Assembly (NCBI GenBank): GCA_003506435.1
Contig: DOAQ01000014.1
Location: 55,415 to 119,414 of the forward strand
DNA: 64,000 nt
Origin: Prolixibacteraceae bacterium
GTDB taxonomy: Bacteria > Bacteroidota > Bacteroidia > Bacteroidales > Prolixibacteraceae
Reading direction: 5' to 3'
Shown here: piece after piece, positions 28,581 to 38,233 of the stretch
Layout of the letters: every line of letters begins with the position of its first letter
How positions within the stretch are numbered: position 1 is the first letter of the stretch
The notes under the pieces: generated by a model
What the model was told of the DNA's origin: nothing
The model's input: only the letters and a program-made list of their open reading frames with translations
The model's database searches: none
Made by a program: the position numbers and the translations under genes

Positions 28581-30404
28581 TTACCAGCCCGGGTTTTGTA
28601 CCAATGCCTGAGAACGGATCATGTCATTGTAAGGAATAGGCCACAGATACCAGAAGTCGCTCCAAAAGCGGTCTTCAATTTTCTCCCGTGTATAGGTAAA
28701 AGTCCCATCCGGTTTTTTCCGGATATCCATTCCATAAACAGGTTGACCAAGAATGTATCCACGTTTAAGATGTTTGACATCAAAATAGTGGATATCCTCT
28801 AATGCAAATTCCACGTCGCGTTCCCGAATAATAATCTCACGTAATTCTTCTTTGGAGGAAACCCCGGAAACACCTGGTATTCCTGCCCTGTCACGGACTT
28901 TATTCAGGGATGTGAAACAATCGGGTTGCGGGCCTTTTGCTTCGTTCAAGGCTTCTGCATACATCAGATAGGCATCGGCCAAACGCATGTAGGGCCAAAT
29001 AGCTGTTGAATTAGCACTACCATTCGACAAGCTTTCCAGACAAAATTTACGTGTCAGGTAACCGGTTTTACAGCTAGATAAATCTCTACAGTGATATCCG
29101 AAATCGACCCCCAAGGCACTTCCCCCTGTGCGGTTGTTCCATGTTTCAACGGTACGGGTATTCCATTTTGATCCGTTCTCTGCAATGGTCGCATAAAACC
29201 GCGGATCGAGATTTACATACGGATTGTTAGGGTCAAAGCCCGACGCAGGATCGTCCTGTGCTTTTCCGTTCTTCATCAAATATCGGTCAACCAGATTTTG
29301 GGTAGGTAATACTGCATTTCCATCGGCAACACCGGAATAGGTTACATTTGGAGACTCGTACGTAGGGAATAACATCTTAATTGACCAACCGCGACTGGAA
29401 GGAACAAAAATAAGTTCCTTGTTGCTATACGCATCACGGGTCGCTTTCTGGTACGCAAGCGACGGATTTGCAGGGTCAGTAAGTAATTGATAGCCATTTG
29501 CCTCGCAGAAATCGATCAACGCCTTGGCTGCATCAGCGGCCTTTTGCCAGCGGTTGGCATCGTAGCTACCCATGCAAATTAGATTATTGTCCTTTGCATC
29601 GGGCATGTCCATATACGGTTTACTGGCATTGAACAAAGGCCGGGCAGCAAACAGCCACAAACGGGCGCGAAGGAACAAAACCGTAGCTTTGGTAACCCTT
29701 CCGAATTCCTGGTCTGGCCGGGTATTCGGCAATCCGGGTTCGTTCAGGGTTTTTACCAGCAGGTTGTCAATAGAATCAACCATCTGTACCAATGGCAACC
29801 TGGGAACACTTTTAAATTCGTCGGACTTATAATCCAACTTGTGGGTCAACCAGGGCAAGCCTCCGTAACGGATCATAAATTCGAAATAATACATCGCTTT
29901 AAGGAACCTTGCTTCCGCTTTTAGTTCCGATTTTTGTTCTGCTGTTGCTACTTTAATATTATCGGCGTTATCTAAAAACCAGCTAGCACGGTAAATAAAC
30001 GGCCAGTTAATGACCCATTTTGCTTCCAGAATAGCTTCTGTTTCATATTGTGAAATGGCGCCGGTATTATATTTATGAGAAGCAGAACTTCCCCATCCAC
30101 TTTCGGCCTGCTCAGAACAGGATGCAAGCATGGTGCCGCTGATCCGTGACGTTTCATTATCATTCCAGGTACGGAAATAACCGTTGGGCACCTTTTCATA
30201 GAGGGCTAACACATACAATTTAGCCCGGTCGTATGTAGAAAATATGGTATCCTGGGTCACATCGACACCCGGGGCCTTTTCAAAATAATTATCACAAGAG
30301 ACCGTTACAAATAACAGCCCCGTGAGAAACAACCCGGCAAACCATTTTCCAACAGGGTTCACTTTGGCTGCCAATATATCTATATTAATAGTTATTCTTT
30401 TCAT
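28581..30404 (-). CDS. SusD/RagB-family lipoprotein (pair 1)
   Basis: A 607-residue protein with a longer N-terminus than usual, including a signal ending LLFVTVSCDNYFEKAPGVD (lipobox Cys at about 37). The SusD core is clear: EQKSELKAEARFLKAMYYFE, the long loops, MRLADAYLMYAEALNEAKGP, and the C-terminal RERDVEFALEDIHYFDVKHL with the closing ALVQNPGW. It begins 11 bp after the stop of its SusC partner. Pair 1 contains the SusC with a signalling domain, so this protein probably captures the inducing oligosaccharide. Confidence 0.95.
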   Translation of the reverse strand: MKRITINIDILAAKVNPVGKWFAGLFLTGLLFVTVSCDNYFEKAPGVDVTQDTIFSTYDRAKLYVLALYEKVPNGYFRTWNDNETSRISGTMLASCSEQAESGWGSSASHKYNTGAISQYETEAILEAKWVINWPFIYRASWFLDNADNIKVATAEQKSELKAEARFLKAMYYFEFMIRYGGLPWLTHKLDYKSDEFKSVPRLPLVQMVDSIDNLLVKTLNEPGLPNTRPDQEFGRVTKATVLFLRARLWLFAARPLFNASKPYMDMPDAKDNNLICMGSYDANRWQKAADAAKALIDFCEANGYQLLTDPANPSLAYQKATRDAYSNKELIFVPSSRGWSIKMLFPTYESPNVTYSGVADGNAVLPTQNLVDRYLMKNGKAQDDPASGFDPNNPYVNLDPRFYATIAENGSKWNTRTVETWNNRTGGSALGVDFGYHCRDLSSCKTGYLTRKFCLESLSNGSANSTAIWPYMRLADAYLMYAEALNEAKGPQPDCFTSLNKVRDRAGIPGVSGVSSKEELREIIIRERDVEFALEDIHYFDVKHLKRGYILGQPVYGMDIRKKPDGTFTYTREKIEDRFWSDFWYLWPIPYNDMIRSQALVQNPGW

Positions 30405-30415
30405 AATCAGAAAAT

Positions 30416-33400
30416 TTAGAATTGCAGGTTTAAACCAATGTTGTAGATTTTTACTTGAGGATATGCTAATGTCCGGGAACCAGGTTGTTCAGGATCAAAA
30501 TCGAATAGCTTTTGCCTATCCCAGGTAATGAGGTTTGAACCATTCACGTATATTCTTAACGATCTACATTTTATACTTTTCAATAATCTGCCGGAAAATG
30601 TATAGCCGAACTCAAGATTCTTTAAACGGATATATGAAGCATCATTTGTAAAGAATTCATTGACATAACCTGCAGCACCTCCAAAATTATAATGGTTAGG
30701 AACAACTGTCAGGGCCGGAAATCTAGCCGTTTCCTTCGTAGCTTCTGTCCATCGTTCTTTCACATACGTCTGAGCTGACATAATTGATAGGTATTGGCAT
30801 GTGAACGGTTGGAGCGATTCAGCCCCGTATGAAACCAGAGCATTAGTCACACCCTGAAAAAGGATATTAAAGTCAAAACCTTTATAACTGGCTCCTAACG
30901 AAACACTTCCTGTGATTTCCGGGACCTGGGTATAGTTACCATACGATACCCGGTCCAGATCATTGATCTTGCCATCTTTATTATAATCCTCATACCAAAG
31001 GTCGCCTTTGCGAACCTTGCCAAGCGTGTTGACTGCAATCCCTTCAACAGAAGTTACACCATTTGCAGCATCAACCTGCTCCTGCGTTTCATAGAAACCT
31101 TTTACCAAATATAAAATTGGACAGCCCAACGGACGGCCTGTTTGTTTTTGCCATTCGGGAATACTTGTCGGTTCGTCCATCTCAATGACTTTATTCCGGG
31201 CAAAAGCATAGATTCCTTTTATCCAATAATTAAATTTTCCCCGGGTTTCTCTCCATGTTGCTTCCAATTCGTACCCATGATTCGACATTTTGCCAAAGTT
31301 GAGCGGAGGTATTTTATCATCAACGTAAGCAGTATACGTTGATTTTGTACGTAAAATATCGGAACGGAAATTATGAAAGTAGTCGAAGTTAATTGACAAT
31401 TTATTGAATAACTTCATTTCGACAGCATAATTCTGCTTCTCATCGATTTCCCATGAAACATCCGGGTTACCACGTTTGGTTACCGAGGCGGTTCCATATC
31501 CTTGCCCTGCCCCATCGACGCCAAACAACGGGCCTCCGGAATAGGACATGGAATAACTGTCGGGAATATACAGAAACCGGTTGCTACCCAATCTATCGTT
31601 CCCTGCTTTCCCATACGAAACCTTGAATTTCAGGAAACTGATAAACGGTACATTTTTCATAAAAGGTTCCTCTGAAACTACCCACGAAGCCGAATAGGAG
31701 GGAAAGAAACCAAACCGTTTGTCTTTCGGAAAGTTTTCAGACCCATTGTACCCCATATTTATTTCGGCATTATACTTCGATTTGTAACTATATGTGAACC
31801 GGCTTACCAGGCCCAGATAGGATAGTGGAATTTCATTAAAAGCTGATTCGGTGTAATATTTCTTACTTTGATTGTACAAAACCAACCCTGTAACATCATG
31901 ATTGTTTGCAAATGTACGTTTCCATTCCAGGGCAGCTTCGAAATAGATATGACGGCGTTTGCTATCAACAGTCTCTGTATAACTAAGTTTGGATGGACTA
32001 CCTATCTGTTTGAACAGCAACAAGTCTTCAGGAGTTCCGTCTCCATTTGTATCAATTGATTTACGTACAGGGGAATATTCGGGAAAAGTTGAAGAAAACC
32101 GACGGACCAAATTAATCGTATAATTGCTGTCATAACCATATTTACTTCTCAACTTCAACCCTTTAGTAATAAAATCAAGTTTATAATCAACCGAAAACAA
32201 TGTATTCAACTCGCTATTATAGTTGTTTCGTAATCCGTTTCCAGCCATATAGTTGATCGGCGTGTCATATCCTTCCACAATATAGGATTTGCCATTTATC
32301 CAGCCGGCACCAGCCATTGGCGGGGCATTCATCATGTACCTAAAAAACTGCCAGTCTTCATCTTCGTTAATTCCTCGTTGGGCATTCGGAAGATTTACAT
32401 TTCGTATTGTTCCCCCAAGACTAACAGAAACAGTTATATCCTTAGTCACATCAATATCCAGGTTTGACCGGAAATTGTAACGCTTTGCCCAATCGGAATT
32501 ATCATACCCGTTATTGAAATTTTTCCAGATACCGGTTTGCCCAAGATACCCTGTAGAAATATAGTATTTCGTCGATTTTGTACCTCCGCTTATATTCAGG
32601 TTATATCGTTGCTGAGGTGAAATATCTCTCATCAATTGTTCTTGCCAGTCCGTATCGGGATATAACCAGGGGTCATCTCCGGTGCGAAAATGCTCGATAG
32701 CTTCAGCCGAATATTTCACATTTGCCGGATTAACTCCATCGTTAATCTGAGCTTCATTATACAACGTGGCATAATCATAACTATTTAAGAATTTCGGCAG
32801 CCTTGTAGGTTTAGAAATGCCGTATTCAGCCGCAAAACTTACTTTTGCGGGGCCATCTGTTCCCCTTTTGGTTGTTACCAGAATAACGCCATTGGCGCCC
32901 CTCACTCCAAAGACAGCAGTCGACGAAGCATCTTTAAGAATCGTCACTGATTCAATTTCATTTGGATCTATATCGTTCATTGGACGCTCCATTCCATCGA
33001 CCATTATTAATGGGTCCAATTGTCCCGACATGGTTCCGATACCCCTTAACCGGATAACGGTACCATCATTTTGCGTACCCACTTTCCCTACACGACCACT
33101 TGTATTAACAACAGTTAATCCGGGCATAATCCCCGTTAAAGCATTGGCTAAATTGGCAACCGGCGCTTTCATTATGTCCTTGTTGGTTACGGTAGACAAC
33201 GATCCGGTGGTAGAAATCTTTTTCTGTGTTCCATACCCTACGGCCACAACTTCTTCCAGACCAACCGTCATCTCTTCAAGAGTGACAGAAAAACTGGATC
33301 TGGTTCCAATCAAGATTTCCACAGGGTTATAGCCTACAAAAGAAATTGATAAAGTTTTTGCATCAAGCGGTACTTTCAATTTAAAATTTCCGTCCATATC

Positions 33401-33910
33401 GGTAACAATCCCAATCGTCGTACCTTTTAACACAACTGTCGCCCCGGGAATTGGATTCCCTTTCTGGTCGGTTACCTTTCCGGTAATTTCTTTCTCCGCA
33501 GGAGGAGAAAGAACACTTGCATCCCCGGAAGAATACTCTTGTTGTATTTCTTCCTTTTTAAGGATCACTGCCTTATGAACAATTTCATACGAAATGTCTG
33601 TCCCCTTCAGGCATAAATCAAGGGTTTTTTCCAAACTAGCATTTTCAAGGTCAACTTTTTCAACCGTTACATCCCGAATATCGTCAGGACTGTAAAAGAA
33701 GATGAACTCTGTTTGCTTCTGGATCTCTTTAATCACATTGCACAAGGTTGTCTCCTGCATCGAAAGCTTGATGTTGGCCGTCTGCGAATAAATATTGGCC
33801 GACACCTGGAGAAACCCGACAAGAAGGAAAAAACTCACAAGCTTCATTACACGAATGATTTTACGAATGCTTTCCCTAAAAGGAAAAACATCCAATTGAT
33901 TTTTTTTCAT
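30416..33910 (-). CDS. SusC-type TonB-dependent transducer with STN domain (pair 1)
   Basis: This 1164-residue transporter begins with a signal peptide (about 1-43) and an STN domain (about 45-125, TTLCNVIKEIQKQTEFIFFY), which in TonB-dependent transducers contacts a FecR-type anti-sigma in the periplasm. A carboxypeptidase-regulatory-like domain follows (about 140-225, GKVTDQKGNPIPGATVVLKG), then EVVAVGYGTQKKIS. The plug carries DASSTAVFGVRGANGVILVT, and the barrel ends YNIGLNLQF. The FecR gene lies 86 bp upstream and the ECF sigma gene before that. Binding of substrate at this protein should release the sigma factor and induce the locus. Confidence 0.95.
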   Translation of the reverse strand: MKKNQLDVFPFRESIRKIIRVMKLVSFFLLVGFLQVSANIYSQTANIKLSMQETTLCNVIKEIQKQTEFIFFYSPDDIRDVTVEKVDLENASLEKTLDLCLKGTDISYEIVHKAVILKKEEIQQEYSSGDASVLSPPAEKEITGKVTDQKGNPIPGATVVLKGTTIGIVTDMDGNFKLKVPLDAKTLSISFVGYNPVEILIGTRSSFSVTLEEMTVGLEEVVAVGYGTQKKISTTGSLSTVTNKDIMKAPVANLANALTGIMPGLTVVNTSGRVGKVGTQNDGTVIRLRGIGTMSGQLDPLIMVDGMERPMNDIDPNEIESVTILKDASSTAVFGVRGANGVILVTTKRGTDGPAKVSFAAEYGISKPTRLPKFLNSYDYATLYNEAQINDGVNPANVKYSAEAIEHFRTGDDPWLYPDTDWQEQLMRDISPQQRYNLNISGGTKSTKYYISTGYLGQTGIWKNFNNGYDNSDWAKRYNFRSNLDIDVTKDITVSVSLGGTIRNVNLPNAQRGINEDEDWQFFRYMMNAPPMAGAGWINGKSYIVEGYDTPINYMAGNGLRNNYNSELNTLFSVDYKLDFITKGLKLRSKYGYDSNYTINLVRRFSSTFPEYSPVRKSIDTNGDGTPEDLLLFKQIGSPSKLSYTETVDSKRRHIYFEAALEWKRTFANNHDVTGLVLYNQSKKYYTESAFNEIPLSYLGLVSRFTYSYKSKYNAEINMGYNGSENFPKDKRFGFFPSYSASWVVSEEPFMKNVPFISFLKFKVSYGKAGNDRLGSNRFLYIPDSYSMSYSGGPLFGVDGAGQGYGTASVTKRGNPDVSWEIDEKQNYAVEMKLFNKLSINFDYFHNFRSDILRTKSTYTAYVDDKIPPLNFGKMSNHGYELEATWRETRGKFNYWIKGIYAFARNKVIEMDEPTSIPEWQKQTGRPLGCPILYLVKGFYETQEQVDAANGVTSVEGIAVNTLGKVRKGDLWYEDYNKDGKINDLDRVSYGNYTQVPEITGSVSLGASYKGFDFNILFQGVTNALVSYGAESLQPFTCQYLSIMSAQTYVKERWTEATKETARFPALTVVPNHYNFGGAAGYVNEFFTNDASYIRLKNLEFGYTFSGRLLKSIKCRSLRIYVNGSNLITWDRQKLFDFDPEQPGSRTLAYPQVKIYNIGLNLQF

Positions 33911-33996
33911 AAATTTACATTTAAGTTTTACGACTAATTTCTGTACTACCAGAAATGATTATGACAGGAGGTGTTCGCTGCACTTCCTGTTTATTT

Positions 33997-35178
33997 TTAT
34001 CTTTCAAATAAGATATCTTTTCCGTTGACCGATACTTTAACTTTTCCTGTTTTGCTTATAATATCAAGTATTGGATCAATACTTTCGTATTTGTTCAAGC
34101 CCCCCTCAAACCGGATCGCTTTCAACGATTCATCACGGAAACTATACGTAAAGTCGTACCACCGCGACAAGGTCTTCATAATTTCATCAAGCGATTGATT
34201 TGTAAAAACATATTTGCCCAAAGCCCATTGTATATATTGAGATGCATCTACATCCCTGATTTCCACCCCTACACTTGTTTTATCGAAAACAGCCTGCTGA
34301 TCGGGATTTAATAACCATTCTTTATCAGACGGTCCCAACGGGCTGATCTTTACGGCCCCTTCAACCAGTGTCGTATATACATTCTGCTCATCCTGGTATG
34401 CTTTCACATTGAATGAAGTACCCAACACTTTTATTTGCATACCATTAATATTCACAACGAACGGATGTTTTGCATCCTTTTGTACCTTGAAATATGCTTC
34501 TCCCTCAAGTGAAACTTCTCTGGTATTACCAGTAAAGTGTACCGGAAAAACCAACTTGCTCATTGAATTCACACAAACCTGGGTTCCATCAGAAAGGACA
34601 AGGCTATACTCGCCGCCACGGGGTACTACCAATGTATTTTGAAGTGCTTTTTTTGATTTTGAAGATTGCTGACTGGCATAATTGAGTTCATCGTTTGCGT
34701 TTTCAATAACTGTTCCATCGGCTTCTTTTAAGGCCATCGCCTCATTGTTTTCCAAATTTATATTCTGCCCGTTATTTAAAACCAGAAAAGCATTTCTCAT
34801 CCCCGGTTGAATGGTTGACACCTGCACTTCTTCTAACGGATATTGGTTATGGAAATACAAAAAAATACTTGTTCCGATCACAAGAGGAAGAAGTATTGCA
34901 GCAGCATATCTGAGGATCAAGGATATTGTTTTCATTTTTCCAGGAGCGCTTATTTTCCTGGTAAAATTATCCCATGCTTGTTCTGTGTTTACGCTTTCAA
35001 ATTCCTCGTTTCGTGAAAGAAAATTTTGTGAATCCTTTATTCTTTCAAATAATATCTGGTTTCGCTTCGAGCTGTTTAACCACTGATTGAAAAGGTCGTT
35101 CTCCTGTTCAGTCAATTGTCCGGCTATTTTTTTTGCAATCAGTCCCGAATTCCCGAATATAGTATCCATTTTATTCAT
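33997..35178 (-). CDS. FecR-family anti-sigma factor
   Basis: A 393-residue inner-membrane protein. The cytoplasmic N-terminal part (about 1-85) contains NQWLNSSKRNQILFERIKD, the usual anti-sigma helix region. One transmembrane helix lies at about 88-110. The periplasmic FecR domain (about 185-285) shows VVPRGGEYSLVLSDGTQVC and EVSLEGEAYFKVQKDAKHPF, and a DUF4974-like C-terminal domain covers about 320-393. It should hold the ECF sigma factor inactive until the STN domain of the SusC at 30416-33910 signals. This position (sigma, FecR, SusC, SusD) is the standard Bacteroidota arrangement. Confidence 0.93.
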   Translation of the reverse strand: MNKMDTIFGNSGLIAKKIAGQLTEQENDLFNQWLNSSKRNQILFERIKDSQNFLSRNEEFESVNTEQAWDNFTRKISAPGKMKTISLILRYAAAILLPLVIGTSIFLYFHNQYPLEEVQVSTIQPGMRNAFLVLNNGQNINLENNEAMALKEADGTVIENANDELNYASQQSSKSKKALQNTLVVPRGGEYSLVLSDGTQVCVNSMSKLVFPVHFTGNTREVSLEGEAYFKVQKDAKHPFVVNINGMQIKVLGTSFNVKAYQDEQNVYTTLVEGAVKISPLGPSDKEWLLNPDQQAVFDKTSVGVEIRDVDASQYIQWALGKYVFTNQSLDEIMKTLSRWYDFTYSFRDESLKAIRFEGGLNKYESIDPILDIISKTGKVKVSVNGKDILFER

Positions 35179-35381
35179 AGTGCCTCTGGAATTTCGTTTT
35201 ACATATCCTCCATTCTATACACAATACAAATGAGAATGAAAACAGGGTGAATGAAAACTCATCTTTTTTGAAATTTTTTTGCTGATTGTTCAAAACCACA
35301 GAAAATGGGCATAAACAGGATACAACCCTCTTTGGTTCTTCTCTGATGTTGGATGCCGGAATTTTTCTTAAAGATCGCAGG

Positions 35382-35939
35382 CTAACCCAACATCTGGTTC
35401 AACAGGAATAAAATGAAAACATAGTCTTTCAATTTTTCTTTTAATTCCTTATAGGCATTTTTCTTCAATGTCTTGACAGTATTCACTGACACATCAAGCT
35501 CTTTGGCAATCTCCTTATTTTTGTAGCCTTCCATACTTAACAGAACAATATTTCGGCTTTTGGCAGCTAAACCGTTAACTGCAGAGTGGACAATACGGTA
35601 TGTTTCTTCTTCCTGAACCAATTCATAAAAATATTCATCCGACATGAGTTTATTTCGAAGGATTTTCTGCCTGATATTGGTTGTCTTTATATGATTTAAG
35701 CATTTATTCTTAGTAACGGTATAAATAAAACCTTTTACCGCATTCATGTCGTCAAACTGTTCTTTCCTGTTCCAGAACTCCACAAAGGCATCCTGAGCAA
35801 TATCTTCAGCTATATCAGTATCTTTCAGGTACTTCCTGGCAAAAATGTATACAGAAGGGTAAAAACTTTCGAAAAACTGTTTTAATGCAATACTATCCCC
35901 TTTCCGAATCCTTTCGATCAAAGTCTGATCAGGCACCAT
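35382..35939 (-). CDS. ECF-type RNA polymerase sigma factor
   Basis: This 185-residue sigma-70-family protein has region 2 at about 22-90 (FARKYLKDTDIAEDIAQDAF, then VKGFIYTVTKNKCLNHIKT) and region 4 at about 120-175. The region 4 helix-turn-helix is LLSMEGYKNKEIAKELDVS followed by VNTVKTLKKNAYKELKEKL. It belongs to the large Bacteroidota ECF group controlled by FecR proteins. It is the first gene of the polysaccharide locus, 203 bp ahead of its FecR partner. No hybrid two-component or SusR-type regulator was seen, so this sigma/anti-sigma pair is the only recognisable regulator of the locus. Confidence 0.93.
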   Translation of the reverse strand: MVPDQTLIERIRKGDSIALKQFFESFYPSVYIFARKYLKDTDIAEDIAQDAFVEFWNRKEQFDDMNAVKGFIYTVTKNKCLNHIKTTNIRQKILRNKLMSDEYFYELVQEEETYRIVHSAVNGLAAKSRNIVLLSMEGYKNKEIAKELDVSVNTVKTLKKNAYKELKEKLKDYVFILFLLNQMLG

Positions 35940-36056
35940 AAGTTTAAGTTATGGAGGATAAAAATAAAATCTTTTGAATGAAAATCAAACAGATAATTTA
36001 TCTCCGCACGGGTGTGCAATTCTACAAAAAGTATAAACTGTAATAGGACAGGCTGT

Positions 36057-36090
36057 TTTGGCACATTTCACCTTTGATATTTGGCACATT
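36057..36090. promoter_or_regulatory. Direct repeat TTTGGCACATT x2, candidate operator
   Basis: The 11-base sequence occurs at 36057-36067 and again at 36080-36090, with starts 23 bases apart, about two helical turns. It lies about 120-150 bp upstream of the sigma gene start. This spacing and position would suit a dimeric regulator. No regulator is known and the match could be a chance duplication. Confidence 0.35.
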
Positions 36091-36301
36091 ATTTTTTCTC
36101 ACAATGTTTAGGACGAAACTTCGTAACCTGTCCATGTTGTCAGCCCTACCCCTGATTATTGAGAAATCTTCCTGAAAAGATTTTGAGCAGGTTCTTAAAC
36201 ATCCATTCTATAATTGTTTTATGAATTCTGGATTGTTTTCCAGAAAAAACACGGCTATTCCTGATAACCGGAACATTACGTTTATCTCTGTCTCATGGAT
36301 C

Positions 36302-36345
36302 AAAAAAAACTGGCTTCAATCGGAAAGTTCCGTCTGTAACCAGTT
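36302..36345 (-). terminator. Intrinsic terminator of the symporter operon
   Basis: On the minus strand, AACTGG and CCAGTT pair around an inner CGGAA/TTCCG stem and are followed by eight T residues. It lies about 40 bp after the symporter stop codon at 36383. Confidence 0.75.
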
Positions 36346-36382
36346 CGTTATTTTTTAGTTTCCCCCGATAATCAAATACCTG

Positions 36383-37996
36383 CTAAATTCCTTTAAAACA
36401 TGTATTAAGATGTTCTTCTGAAACCTTGTTTTTTGAGACCAATGCGCCAATTAAAGTGGCAATGACAGAAGCAGGCAATGCAATTATAATTGGGTCAACC
36501 ATCGCGAGTTTTGTAAGAACAGTATCCTTTACAATGGATGGTTTACCAAACAACAACTGACAGAGCTGAAGGCTCGATGCCTCTTTTTCGTGAACAAAGA
36601 AAATCCAGATAATACCCACTACAAAACCAGTGATAATTCCGGAAAGAACAGCTTTTGCCGAAATATTCCGGATGTACAATGTTGCAATGTAAGCAGGCAG
36701 AAACGATGCTGCGCACAAGCCAAAAAACAGAGCCGTTCCCGTAGCAATAATCTGCATACTTGCGTCGAGTTTATTGGCCATATATGCCAGTAGAACACTG
36801 ATTAAGATAGCCACCAATATCCCTGTTTTGGTAATGAAAATGGAATTTCCTTTTTGATTCAGCGCTTTCTCATAAACATCCCGTCCAATGGCTGTGCCCA
36901 TAGCATGAAACTGGGAACTCAAGGTACTCATGGCTGCGGCAATAAGAGCCAAAAAGAAGATAATTCCATACCAGCTTGGTACAAATTGTTTGATAAAAGC
37001 AGGTATTATTTTATCGTTGCCCCCCGCTGCCACAATTGCAATTTTTCCCGATTCATTAAAAAACAGAACATTTGATAAAGCGCCAACGATAAATGCAACA
37101 CCTGTCATCATCAGGATAAAAATACCCCCGGATAGCACTGCACGGTTTAGTTCCCGGTTGCTTTTTACGGTCATGAAACGAACGACCAATTGAGGTTGTG
37201 CCAGTACGCCAATTCCAACGCCCATTACAATCGTAGTAACCAGCGACCACCAAATGGGAGATCCCCAGACAGGCATGGATATCCATCCGTTAAAACCTCC
37301 TTTTACCAGTTTTTCGGTTTGAAGCTGAACTTCAGGTTTTTCGAACAAAGCGCCCAACTGACTATGTGCCTCGGTTACACCACCCAATTTCGAATAGGCA
37401 AAAACAAGCAGAAAAACCATTCCGACAAACATGATGACTCCCTGGAAAGCATCGGTATACATGACCCCTTTCAAACCACCCATCCAGACATATACTGCAA
37501 CAACTGCTGCAAAGAAAAGAAGCGATACTTCGTATGAAATACCAAAGTGGGTTTGAATGAAATCAGAGCCTCCCTTTAACACAGCCGCTGCATAGATAGG
37601 CATAAAAAGAAAAATAATCATTCCGACAAATCCCTGCATGAATTTCGAATTGAAACGGTTACCCAACAGTTCCGGAAAAGTATGGGCATCAAGATTATGC
37701 CCCATTTTGCGGGTGCGTTTTCCAAAAATAACGAAGGCAACAAAAATCCCCACGAAAATATTGAGAAAAGTAAGCCAAAGTAAACCCATTCCCAGCGTTC
37801 CGGCAGCGCCGCCGAACCCTACAATTGCTGATGTACTGATGAAAGTAGATCCATACGAAAGGGCCATAATCATCGGATGTATCTGACGGCCTCCGACCAA
37901 ATAATCAGCCGATGTTTTTGTGTGCCTGTACCCTAAATATCCTAAATAGGTGATAATGAAAAGATATACTAAAAGTGCGATTATACTTCCTAACAT
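36383..37996 (-). CDS. Sodium:solute symporter (SSS family)
   Basis: A 537-residue membrane protein with about 13 hydrophobic segments and SSS-family features: GGRQIHPMIMALSYGSTFIS (about 35-54), where the first sodium-site helix lies, KMGHNLDAHTFPELLGNRF, and KGVMYTDAFQGVIMFVGMVF. It resembles pantothenate/phenylacetate-type symporters. Because the operon also encodes a phenylacetate-CoA ligase, an aromatic or other organic acid is a reasonable substrate; this is inference. A strong ribosome-binding site (GGAGGG) precedes ATG 37996. The gene starts 11 bp after a 59-residue membrane protein that probably belongs to the transporter. Confidence 0.88.
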   Translation of the reverse strand: MLGSIIALLVYLFIITYLGYLGYRHTKTSADYLVGGRQIHPMIMALSYGSTFISTSAIVGFGGAAGTLGMGLLWLTFLNIFVGIFVAFVIFGKRTRKMGHNLDAHTFPELLGNRFNSKFMQGFVGMIIFLFMPIYAAAVLKGGSDFIQTHFGISYEVSLLFFAAVVAVYVWMGGLKGVMYTDAFQGVIMFVGMVFLLVFAYSKLGGVTEAHSQLGALFEKPEVQLQTEKLVKGGFNGWISMPVWGSPIWWSLVTTIVMGVGIGVLAQPQLVVRFMTVKSNRELNRAVLSGGIFILMMTGVAFIVGALSNVLFFNESGKIAIVAAGGNDKIIPAFIKQFVPSWYGIIFFLALIAAAMSTLSSQFHAMGTAIGRDVYEKALNQKGNSIFITKTGILVAILISVLLAYMANKLDASMQIIATGTALFFGLCAASFLPAYIATLYIRNISAKAVLSGIITGFVVGIIWIFFVHEKEASSLQLCQLLFGKPSIVKDTVLTKLAMVDPIIIALPASVIATLIGALVSKNKVSEEHLNTCFKGI

Positions 37997-38007
37997 GATT
38001 TGCCCTC

Positions 38008-38187
38008 CTATAAAATTTCTTCAACTTTTGATTCACCTTTTTCCCATTTAGCTTCTTCGCTAAATTCATCCGGTTCGTTTTCGGCGCCTTTGTTCCAATT
38101 GCAGATGCCATAACCGACACAGGCCAGTGTACTGAGGATACAAAGCATATATGCCAACAGTATCCACGGATCATTTATTCCCAGCAT
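38008..38187 (-). CDS. 59-residue membrane protein, probable symporter small accessory subunit
   Basis: This short gene encodes MLGINDPWILLAYMLCILST and continues to 59 residues. It has one transmembrane helix at about 9-29 and a charged, Glu-rich cytoplasmic tail (WNKGAENEPDEF at about 31-42). The composition and the start MLGxxDPW match the small accessory proteins that accompany SSS symporters in Bacteroidota and other phyla. It ends 11 bp before the symporter start, with the GGAGGG ribosome-binding site between them. An 89-residue frame in another register covers the same bases, but its composition is not protein-like, and this frame is preferred because of the helix and the context. Confidence 0.8.
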   Translation of the reverse strand: MLGINDPWILLAYMLCILSTLACVGYGICNWNKGAENEPDEFSEEAKWEKGESKVEEIL

Positions 38188-38233
38188 AGTTTTTATTGTA
38201 TTAGTTAAGTTAGAATTTTGATCTTTTTGTTAT

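Larger units (their letters stand above)
35940..36382. other. Intergenic region between the sigma gene and the symporter gene
   Basis: 443 bp without a gene. The part next to the sigma start is AT-rich leader. At 36057-36090 lies a pair of 11-base direct repeats. At 36302-36345 lies the terminator of the symporter operon. The rest (36100-36300) shows no recognisable feature. Confidence 0.6.

Noticed and set aside
37905..38174. An 89-residue minus-strand frame
   Set aside because: It overlaps the 59-residue transporter accessory gene and the symporter start in another register and has an implausible basic, low-hydrophobic composition.
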